From NCBI GenBank assembly GCA_045535465.1, contig JAZSLS010000088.1, positions 1 through 12,126 of the forward strand: a stretch of 12,126 nucleotides of DNA, written 5' to 3'. Made by a program: the position numbers and the translations under genes. The DNA comes from SIG636 sp045535465. GTDB taxonomy: Bacteria; Bacillota; Clostridia; Oscillospirales; CAG-382. The notes beneath the pieces were generated by a model. That model saw only the letters and a program-made list of their open reading frames with translations, ran no database searches and was not told the DNA's origin. Shown here one piece after another: positions 1 to 4,719 of this stretch. Each line of letters starts with the position of its first letter. The stretch's first letter is position 1.

Positions 1-2907
1 AAATTTGTATTCAACTCCTTGGCTCACAGAACGACATGGCTACGATCCGACTTAAAAACCGACAAGTCGGTTTTCCACGCTCCATACGGCTACAAGCTGA
101 AAGAAGACACCCTTGAGCTGTATCACAAATGCGATTGTCCAAGCATCAGTTTAAGCAAAAGCAAGTGGTCCTACGGCGGTGAGAGCGGATTGATAAGAGA
201 CGTTGCGTGGACAAACTCCGGCAAAACTATGACACTTTTGTTCAACGAAGACGGCACGGTATCACACACAACGAACGGCAATACAAAATCCTATAACTGG
301 TTGTATAACAAACTCCACAAGGTCTTAATGTTTGCAGACGGAGATGAAATAGTTTATCGTTATTCCTGTCGGATATACGAAGACTACTTAGAAATAGGTC
401 TTGACTTTGACGATAATTTTGTGTTCAAGCTTGAGCCCTTAAGCTCCGCAGAGAGTGAAGATGATAGCAGTGCAGAAGCTTTGTCCGAAAACGGCTGGAC
501 TCTTGACGGCGACACCGTTACCATAAGCGGTGAGGGCGAAATGTCGGCACCTCCCGCTTGGGATGCCTACAAAGCCCGCATTAAAACCGTTGTTATAGAA
601 AAAGGCGTGACAAGCGTTTCCGCCAAGGCGTTCAGCGGCTACACCGCTCTTGAAAGCGTAACTATTCCCGACACTGTTACCTCCATATATCACTCGGCGT
701 TTGAAGGGTGTACTTCCCTTGATGGCATAGCCCTGCCCGCAAGTATTACCACAATACAGGAGCTTGCCTTCAGCGGCTGTACCTCTCTTACGGTAATGCA
801 CTTGCCCTCCGACCTTCACACCCTTAACGGCAACATATTTGACGGATGCACCTCTCTTGAACAAATTTTCCTGCCGATAAATATGGTTAACGTTTGCGCT
901 CCCGTATTTGCAAACTGTCCCGCTTTGAAGGATCTGGTGCTCACCACCTACAACGACAACTTCCGTTTGATAGGAGAAGCCTTGTACAACAAGGACACTC
1001 TTATATGCTACGTAAAAAGCGAGGATGACGGTTGGGACGGCTTCTCCCTGCCCGATATCACGAAATACATAGGCAAAAGTGCTTTTGCAAACTGTAAGGA
1101 GCTTAAACACATATACATAAACGAGGGTGTTACCGAGATAGGCGCAGATGCCTTTAACGGTTGCACCGCCCTTGAAGAGATAACTATCCCCGCCTCCGTC
1201 GAAAAGATAAGCAAAAACGCCTTTTACGGCTGTATCGCCTTGAAAACGGTTAATTTATCCGAGGGTATTACCCAGATAGACGACGGCGCCTTTTACGGTA
1301 CCGCTTTGGAGGAGATACTATTCCCCGACAGCGTTACCGAGATAGGAGAACAAGCATTTGGTGACTGTGACAGCCTTTACAGCGTTGTTCTGCCTCCAAA
1401 GCTTAAGCACGTGGAGGGTACAATGTTTGACGGTTGCAACAGGCTGAGGAACATCACCCTGCCCGACAAGGCTTCAAGCATAGCTACCCCTGTCTTTGCA
1501 AACTGCCCTTCCCTTAAGGAGCTTAACCTAAGCAGCGACAACGAAAAATTAATATTCCGTGACGGTGTATTATTCCAAAAGAATGGCGACACCGTAAGGC
1601 TTTTGTACTGTCCCAAGGACAAAAAAGGGGAATACAATATCCCCTCGGGCATATTTACGATATCCGAGGGCGCTTTTTGGAACTGCGTATTGCTTACCAA
1701 GGTAAGCTTTCCCGAAGGTATCGACATAGCACGTATTCCGGACAAAATGTTTATGGGCTGCGTATCCCTTAAAGAGGTAGCTTTTGCTTCCGACCTTGAA
1801 AATCTGGAGGGTAACGTCTTCTACGGCTGCAGTGCTTTTGAAAGCGTACGCTACGGCGGCACCGTGGAAGAGTGGAACGCCGTGAGAAAGCACCCGTATT
1901 GGCGCGGTGAAGACGTGCAAACCGTAAAGCAGGTTATTTGCAAGGACGGCACCATTAAGATAGAGCCATACACACAGTTCTGGACCCTTGACGAAAACGG
2001 TACCTTTACCCTTCTTTTTGACGGCGGTGACGCCTATACGCCCCTATGGGAAGACATTAAGCCTAAAATAAAGAAGGTTATCATAAAGGACGGGGTAACG
2101 AAGATACCCTCTAACGCTTTTGACGAATGCGTTAACCTTAAAAGCGTTACCATACCCGACAGCGTAACGAGTATGAACGGCGGCGGCTTTGACGGCTGTA
2201 CCTCTTTGAAGGAGATAACGCTCCCCGACGGTATTAAGGTAGTGGGCGGTTTTTCGAGGTGCACCTCTCTTGAAAAGGTAAAGCTGCCCGCAAAGCTTGA
2301 AAGTCTTGGTCAATACGCATTTTCGAACTGCACGTCTTTGAAAAGCATTACCCTGCCCGACACACTGAACGCCGTAGCCGCCAGAGCTTTTATAAGCTGC
2401 ACAGCATTGGAAAGCATACATATTCCCGACAACGTTACCGAAATAGGCTGGGAGGCATTTACCGATTGCACCTCGCTTAAAACCGTTACCGGCTGTAAAA
2501 ACGTTAAAACGGTAAAATACGCCGCCTTCTTAGGCTGTGCCATAAGCGACATAGACTTTTTGAAAAACGCTACCGAAATTGATGAATATGCGTTTGCGTA
2601 TTGCCCTAACCTTAAAAACGCCGTTTTGGCAGACGGTGTGAGCGCAATAGGGATGAGCACCTTTGATTCTTCTTCGGTGGAAACCGTGCATATTCCCGAA
2701 AGCGTTAAGATAATACACTCCCTTGCCTTTTCCTCCTGCGACAAGCTTAAAACCTTGACGTTTGGCGGCACTATGGCTGAATGGAGTGAAATATATCTTG
2801 ACGTACAATGGTTGGGAGAAAACTTTGATGCTACTGTAACCGTAAAATGCACCGACGGAACCCTTACCGCAAAAAACGTTGAGGGTATGGTGGATTACGG
2901 CCCGTAA
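1..2907 (+). CDS. BspA-like leucine-rich-repeat (LRR_5) protein, two-module, 5'-truncated by window edge
   Basis: The frame is open from base 1 to the TAA at 2905-2907. The first possible start, a TTG at 19, has no ribosome binding site, so the gene almost certainly begins upstream. Numbering from 19 (962 residues), positions 1-150 are a non-repeat region with a run of short beta-like stretches (for example GKTMTLLFNEDGTV) and an acidic Ser/Glu linker. About 160-600 is module 1 and about 655-925 is module 2. Each module opens with a WTLD...W...IK.V.I segment, carries LRR_5 repeats of about 23 residues of the form aF.gCtsL..i.lP..v..I (roughly 15 then 10 copies), and closes with a GGT.eEW cap followed by a C-DGT strand (near 610-645 and 915-950). 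Such proteins are usually surface-exposed or secreted binding proteins. No ligand can be inferred, and any signal peptide or anchor would lie in the missing part. Nothing typical of a sorting motif is present at the C terminus. Confidence 0.9.
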   Translation, partial: KFVFNSLAHRTTWLRSDLKTDKSVFHAPYGYKLKEDTLELYHKCDCPSISLSKSKWSYGGESGLIRDVAWTNSGKTMTLLFNEDGTVSHTTNGNTKSYNWLYNKLHKVLMFADGDEIVYRYSCRIYEDYLEIGLDFDDNFVFKLEPLSSAESEDDSSAEALSENGWTLDGDTVTISGEGEMSAPPAWDAYKARIKTVVIEKGVTSVSAKAFSGYTALESVTIPDTVTSIYHSAFEGCTSLDGIALPASITTIQELAFSGCTSLTVMHLPSDLHTLNGNIFDGCTSLEQIFLPINMVNVCAPVFANCPALKDLVLTTYNDNFRLIGEALYNKDTLICYVKSEDDGWDGFSLPDITKYIGKSAFANCKELKHIYINEGVTEIGADAFNGCTALEEITIPASVEKISKNAFYGCIALKTVNLSEGITQIDDGAFYGTALEEILFPDSVTEIGEQAFGDCDSLYSVVLPPKLKHVEGTMFDGCNRLRNITLPDKASSIATPVFANCPSLKELNLSSDNEKLIFRDGVLFQKNGDTVRLLYCPKDKKGEYNIPSGIFTISEGAFWNCVLLTKVSFPEGIDIARIPDKMFMGCVSLKEVAFASDLENLEGNVFYGCSAFESVRYGGTVEEWNAVRKHPYWRGEDVQTVKQVICKDGTIKIEPYTQFWTLDENGTFTLLFDGGDAYTPLWEDIKPKIKKVIIKDGVTKIPSNAFDECVNLKSVTIPDSVTSMNGGGFDGCTSLKEITLPDGIKVVGGFSRCTSLEKVKLPAKLESLGQYAFSNCTSLKSITLPDTLNAVAARAFISCTALESIHIPDNVTEIGWEAFTDCTSLKTVTGCKNVKTVKYAAFLGCAISDIDFLKNATEIDEYAFAYCPNLKNAVLADGVSAIGMSTFDSSSVETVHIPESVKIIHSLAFSSCDKLKTLTFGGTMAEWSEIYLDVQWLGENFDATVTVKCTDGTLTAKNVEGMVDYGP

Positions 2908-2922
2908 TTTTTCCAACAACAA

Positions 2923-2970
2923 AACGCCCCAAATAAGCATTTTAAATCTTATTTGGGGCGTTATTTTATT
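2923..2970. terminator. Strong, probably bidirectional intrinsic terminator between convergent genes
   Basis: AACGCCCCAAATAAG (2923-2937) pairs perfectly with CTTATTTGGGGCGTT (2948-2962), a 15-bp stem with a 10-nt loop. It is followed on the plus strand by ATTTTATTATT and on the minus strand by TTTTGTTGTT. It starts 16 bp after the LRR gene stop and lies downstream of the convergent dockerin gene, so it can end both transcripts. Confidence 0.88.
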
Positions 2971-2996
2971 ATTACTGTTCTTACTTTACATTTAGC

Positions 2997-3740
2997 TTAA
3001 GCCAAGCCGGCGTCAATTTTCAGTATCATAGTAGCATCCAAATTGTCCAGCGTACCATCACCGTTCATATCGCCTATCTCAACCTTCTCTGCATTAAGGT
3101 CAACAATGCCTGCGTCGTACTTAAGAACGGTTGCTGCGTCAAGGTTATCCACGTACTCGTCGCCGTTAACGTCACCCATAAGCTTGTCAAAGGGTGCCAC
3201 GTTTACGGTAAGGGGGGCACCTGTGCCGCCAACCTCGGTACAATTACCGTCAGCCGCCGTGCCGGAAATAACCTCAAACACACCGTCGCCGTTAATAGTA
3301 ACTGTAGTGTTGCCAATAGTAGCGTTTTGCTTTGCTCTGAGCAAAACTCTAAAGCCTATGGCGTTATCCGTATCACAGCCGTTGAAATTGAAAACGCCCT
3401 CATCGTTAAGGGAACGAAGCCACAAAAGACCGTTTTTATCGGTAACGTAGCTAAAATCCTTAGGTGCTGCCCACTCATCGGGATAAACGGCGGTTTTGCC
3501 AACCAGCTCAAATACCTTGCTGTCAAACCTAAAGGGAACGTCCACAGAAAGAAGGCCGCCCTCTACGTTGATATTGTTTACAAGCACTATAAAGGTAATG
3601 GTGTTGCCACAGCTTACCTGAGTTTTATCCGCAGTTACGGTAACGGTAAAACTGTTACCCTCCGCAGAAGCGGCGGAAAAGGGCACAACCACAGCCAGCA
3701 TAAGCACCGTGAGAAGAACCGCAACAAGTCTTTTTATCAT
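2997..3740 (-). CDS. Secreted cohesin-like domain plus dockerin type I protein
   Basis: This 247-residue protein begins MIKRLVAVLLTVLMLAVVV, a clear Sec signal peptide ending near ASA-EG (about residues 24-28). Residues about 28-180 are beta-rich and resemble a cohesin or carbohydrate-binding fold (TVTADKTQVSCGNTITFIV, then VDVPFRFDSKVFELVG). Residues about 186-247 are a type I dockerin with two Ca-binding repeats, GDVNGDEYVDNLDAATVLKY and GDMNGDGTLDNLDATMILKI. Dockerins bind cohesins in extracellular complexes, so a protein with both could be an adaptor or could self-associate; this is inference. A start at 3764 would add eight residues (MRKVRCFV), but it would leave only about 9 nt after the predicted transcription start and has no ribosome binding site. 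ATG 3740 has AAGGTG about 7 nt upstream and gives a cleaner signal peptide. The assignment of the N-terminal domain as cohesin is less secure than that of the dockerin. Confidence 0.85.
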   Translation of the reverse strand: MIKRLVAVLLTVLMLAVVVPFSAASAEGNSFTVTVTADKTQVSCGNTITFIVLVNNINVEGGLLSVDVPFRFDSKVFELVGKTAVYPDEWAAPKDFSYVTDKNGLLWLRSLNDEGVFNFNGCDTDNAIGFRVLLRAKQNATIGNTTVTINGDGVFEVISGTAADGNCTEVGGTGAPLTVNVAPFDKLMGDVNGDEYVDNLDAATVLKYDAGIVDLNAEKVEIGDMNGDGTLDNLDATMILKIDAGLA

Positions 3741-3779
3741 AACAAAGCACCTTACCTTTCGCATTTTTTCGACAAGGAT

Positions 3780-3808
3780 ATTGTAACAGATAACTTGTCC
3801 TATGTCAA
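3780..3808 (-). promoter_or_regulatory. Sigma-A promoter, proximal, for the dockerin gene
   Basis: On the minus strand TTGACA (3808-3803) and TACAAT (3785-3780) are separated by exactly 17 bp, with TGT just before the -10 as an extended -10 element. Transcription would start near 3773, about 33 nt before ATG 3740. Confidence 0.85.
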
Positions 3809-3820
3809 CGCCAATTTTTT

Positions 3821-3849
3821 AAAAAAAGCAAAAGGGGCAAAAACGCCCC
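3821..3849 (-). terminator. Small intrinsic terminator-like hairpin between two tandem promoters
   Basis: On the minus strand GGGGC (3849-3845) and GCCCC (3838-3834) flank a 6-nt loop and are followed by TTTTGCTTTTTTT. It sits immediately after the predicted start of the distal promoter (3859-3887) and upstream of the proximal one. The stem is only 5 bp but all G-C. Confidence 0.6.
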
Positions 3850-3858
3850 AACACGTGT

Positions 3859-3887
3859 AGTTTACCAAACGCAAATACAAATGTCAA
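3859..3887 (-). promoter_or_regulatory. Second, distal minus-strand sigma-A promoter
   Basis: On the minus strand TTGACA (3887-3882) and TAAACT (3864-3859) have a 17-bp spacer. The predicted start near 3852 lies in the 8-bp palindrome ACACGTGT (3851-3858), directly before the GGGGC hairpin. No gene lies between this promoter and that hairpin. Confidence 0.6.
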
Positions 3888-3972
3888 CAGTTTTTTGCAA
3901 CATTTGGGACAAAATAGCTAACATTCCGCTATATGCACAGAAAAATGTTGTTAACTTTGTATAGTTTGCGTA

Positions 3973-4001
3973 TTGAAAATGGGTTTAAAATGTGGTACTA
4001 T
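3973..4001 (+). promoter_or_regulatory. Extended -10 sigma-A promoter for the structured RNA
   Basis: TTGAAA (3973-3978) and TACTAT (3996-4001) are spaced by 17 bp, and TGG directly before the -10 supplies an extended -10 TG. Transcription would start about 4006-4008, exactly where the first RNA hairpin begins. Confidence 0.8.
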
Positions 4002-4190
4002 ATGGGTGCAGGAAGGAATGGTGATTCCAATGCACAGCACAAAACAAACTCGAGTAATACTTTACTAATGCGATCGTAAAACAGGCAAGCAAAAAGGTTT
4101 TTACGGCTGACGGGGTTTTCTCACTTAAGAGAATTAAAATATGAACAGCAACAGATAAGACCTAAAAGCTATGTGCCGAGTGAAATGAAT

Positions 4191-4235
4191 AGGAGGTAAC
4201 CAATGATGTTGGATATCAAGAACACAGAGAAATGA
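4191..4235 (+). CDS. Possible 10-codon ORF inside the structured RNA, overlapping its terminator
   Basis: AGGAGGT (4191-4197) is followed 5 nt later by ATG 4203 (or 8 nt later by ATG 4206), encoding MMLDIKNTEK and a TGA at 4233-4235. The stop codon lies inside the left arm of the terminator stem, so a translating ribosome would interfere with terminator formation. The Shine-Dalgarno core can itself pair with an upstream ACCT (4160-4163). The peptide has no biased composition. The AGGAGGT may simply be a structural part of the RNA. The coordinates include the ribosome binding site. Confidence 0.35.
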
Positions 4236-4280
4236 CCCTTGGTTGTGGTGCAATGGCGGCCAAGGGTCATTTCTTCTTTT
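4228..4280 (+). terminator. Strong intrinsic terminator of the structured RNA
   Basis: AGAAATGACCCTTGG (4228-4242) pairs perfectly with CCAAGGGTCATTTCT (4260-4274), a 15-bp stem around a 17-nt loop. TCTTTTCT follows in a pyrimidine-rich tail (4270-4282). Confidence 0.85.
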
Positions 4281-4290
4281 CTGAGGGGTA

Positions 4291-4350
4291 AAAGTTCGTT
4301 ATTTACGTGCCCGAAGGTATAAAGTTCGTTATTTACGTGCCCGAAGGTAT
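4291..4350 (+). repeat. Exact tandem duplication of a 30-bp unit
   Basis: Bases 4291-4320 and 4321-4350 are identical; the unit starts AAAGTTCGTTATTTACG and ends CCCGAAGGTAT. Two abutting copies with no spacer rule out a CRISPR array. The unit contains TTCG and CGAA half-sites, so the copies could bind a protein or form alternative hairpins. The repeat lies between the structured-RNA terminator and the aromatic operon promoter. No start codon precedes it in the frame that would read it as ten codons, so it is not evidently coding. Confidence 0.9.
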
Positions 4351-4366
4351 ATTATTTGTCATTAAT

Positions 4367-4409
4367 CCGCTCCTTGCTTTTGCGACCAAAAAGCGGGGTT
4401 TATTTTTTT
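4367..4409 (+). terminator. Possible second intrinsic terminator before the aromatic operon
   Basis: CCGCT (4367-4371) can pair with AGCGG (4392-4396). An alternative hairpin is GCTTTT (4376-4381) with AAAAGC (4389-4394). Either is followed by GGTTTATTTTTTT. It would insulate the aromatic operon from upstream read-through. The stem is weaker than the one at 4228-4274. Confidence 0.5.
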
Positions 4410-4480
4410 GTTTAGAAAATTAATATTAATGAAAGGAAAAAGCTAAATTCATTTTTTTTAATAAAAATACAAAATTCCCC

Positions 4481-4509
4481 TTGACAAAGGCGTTTTTTAG
4501 GAGTAAAAT
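4481..4509 (+). promoter_or_regulatory. Consensus sigma-A promoter of the aromatic amino acid operon
   Basis: A perfect TTGACA (4481-4486) and TAAAAT (4504-4509) are separated by 17 bp. Transcription would start about 4516, roughly 27 nt before the leader peptide ATG and 200 nt before pheA. Confidence 0.9.
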
Positions 4510-4542
4510 ACAGCCAAAGTTTAAAAGAAAGGTGTTCTGTAT

Positions 4543-4629
4543 ATGGTAAACGGTTGCTTCTTTTACAATTATTTTTACTTTACATATGCGATGGATTGTT
4601 TCGATATACAGGCCGCTTCCGAAAGGTAA
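4543..4629 (+). CDS. Phe/Tyr-rich leader peptide of the aromatic operon
   Basis: This 28-codon ORF is preceded by GAAAGGTG (4527-4534), 8 nt before ATG 4543, and ends at TAA 4627-4629. Residues 6-15 are FFYNYFYFTY; in all the peptide has five Phe and four Tyr and no Trp. The rest (AMDCFDIQAASER) is unremarkable. It lies between a consensus promoter and a terminator-like hairpin directly upstream of a Phe/Tyr biosynthetic operon, which is the arrangement of attenuator leader peptides such as enterobacterial PheL. By analogy, slow decoding of the aromatic codon run when charged tRNA-Phe or tRNA-Tyr is scarce would stall the ribosome and favour read-through. The region is T-rich, so some Phe/Tyr bias is expected by chance, but the frame, ribosome binding site, promoter and downstream gene all agree. 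It probably has no function as a finished peptide. Confidence 0.82.
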   Translation: MVNGCFFYNYFYFTYAMDCFDIQAASER

Positions 4630-4664
4630 GCGTAACATCTTGTATAGGGTATATAATCCACCGC
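4588..4664 (+). promoter_or_regulatory. Putative antiterminator stem of the attenuator
   Basis: GCG-A-TGGATTGT (4588-4599) pairs with ATAATCCA-C-CGC (4653-4664) through eight continuous pairs (one G-U), an A-C mismatch and three G-C pairs. Within it TATACA (4605-4610) pairs with TGTATA (4641-4646), and CGCTT (4614-4618) pairs with AAGCG (4628-4632) around the leader stop codon. The outer stem uses CCGC 4661-4664, the left end of the terminator stem, so the two structures are mutually exclusive. The 5' strand starts just after the last codon of the aromatic run. Confidence 0.6.
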
Positions 4665-4705
4665 TGCTTTGCTGTTGTCAGGGCGCAGTGGTTTTTTTAT
4701 TTTTT
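4661..4705 (+). terminator. Attenuator terminator upstream of pheA
   Basis: CCGCTGC (4661-4667) pairs with GCAGTGG (4685-4691), seven pairs including one G-U, extendable by an inner GC/GC after a bulge. It is followed at once by TTTTTTTATTTTTT (4692-4705). The pheA ribosome binding site AAGGAGA follows directly, so this hairpin controls entry into the operon. Confidence 0.75.
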
Positions 4706-4719
4706 AAGGAGACAGGGCT

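Larger units (their letters stand above)
4006..4280 (+). ncRNA. Candidate structured non-coding RNA with its own promoter and terminator (family not identified)
   Basis: A transcript of about 270 nt is bounded by the promoter at 3973-4001 and the terminator at 4228-4280. Hairpins visible by eye, in order: GTGCA/TGCAC (4006-4010 with 4031-4035) enclosing GGAAT/ATTCC (4015-4019 with 4024-4028); AGTAA/TTACT (4053-4057 with 4062-4066); CGTAAAA/TTTTACG (4075-4081 with 4099-4105); TTCTC/GAGAA (4118-4122 with 4129-4133). ACTCG (4048-4052) can pair with CGAGT (4177-4181) to close the last three into a multibranch domain, and GCAC (4037-4040) with GTGC (4173-4176) would then be a pseudoknot. The only ORFs are very short. 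It shows no RNase P, tmRNA, SRP or T-box hallmark. The clostridial raiA RNA class is one family to test because of its size and complexity, but I do not recognise its sequence signature. It could also be a leader acting on the region downstream. Confidence 0.6.

Noticed and set aside
439..2852. Several long minus-strand ORFs opposite the LRR gene (for example 439-1110, 2310-2852)
   Set aside because: They are antisense to a highly repetitive, convincingly coding frame, show no recognisable domains, and have low-complexity Tyr/Gly/Val-rich composition produced by the complementary repeats.
3741..3764. ATG 3762-3764 as the start of the dockerin protein
   Set aside because: Only about 9 nt would separate it from the predicted transcription start, with no Shine-Dalgarno; ATG 3740 has AAGGTG and a cleaner signal peptide.
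3043..3860. Plus-strand ORFs 3043-3450 and 3327-3860 opposite the dockerin gene
   Set aside because: They are shadows of a minus-strand gene with signal peptide, dockerin motifs, promoter and ribosome binding site; the plus-strand products resemble nothing.
3898..3950. Inverted repeat CAACATTT (3898-3905) / AAATGTTG (3943-3950)
   Set aside because: The arms are 8 bp, AT-rich and 37 bp apart, with no U-tract, so chance is likely. It could be an operator between divergent promoters, but nothing else supports it.
4291..4350. CRISPR array
   Set aside because: Only two copies, directly abutting with no spacers, and no cas genes nearby.
4426..4638. Minus-strand 70-residue ORF across the operon leader
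   Set aside because: It is antisense to the promoter and leader peptide, has no domain, and its Lys/Phe-rich composition follows from AT-rich DNA.
4516..4719. T-box riboswitch or TRAP site upstream of pheA
   Set aside because: No AGGGTGGNACCGCG-like T-box sequence is present; the nearest run, ATCCACCGCTGC, does not match. No series of GAG/TAG repeats suitable for TRAP is visible.
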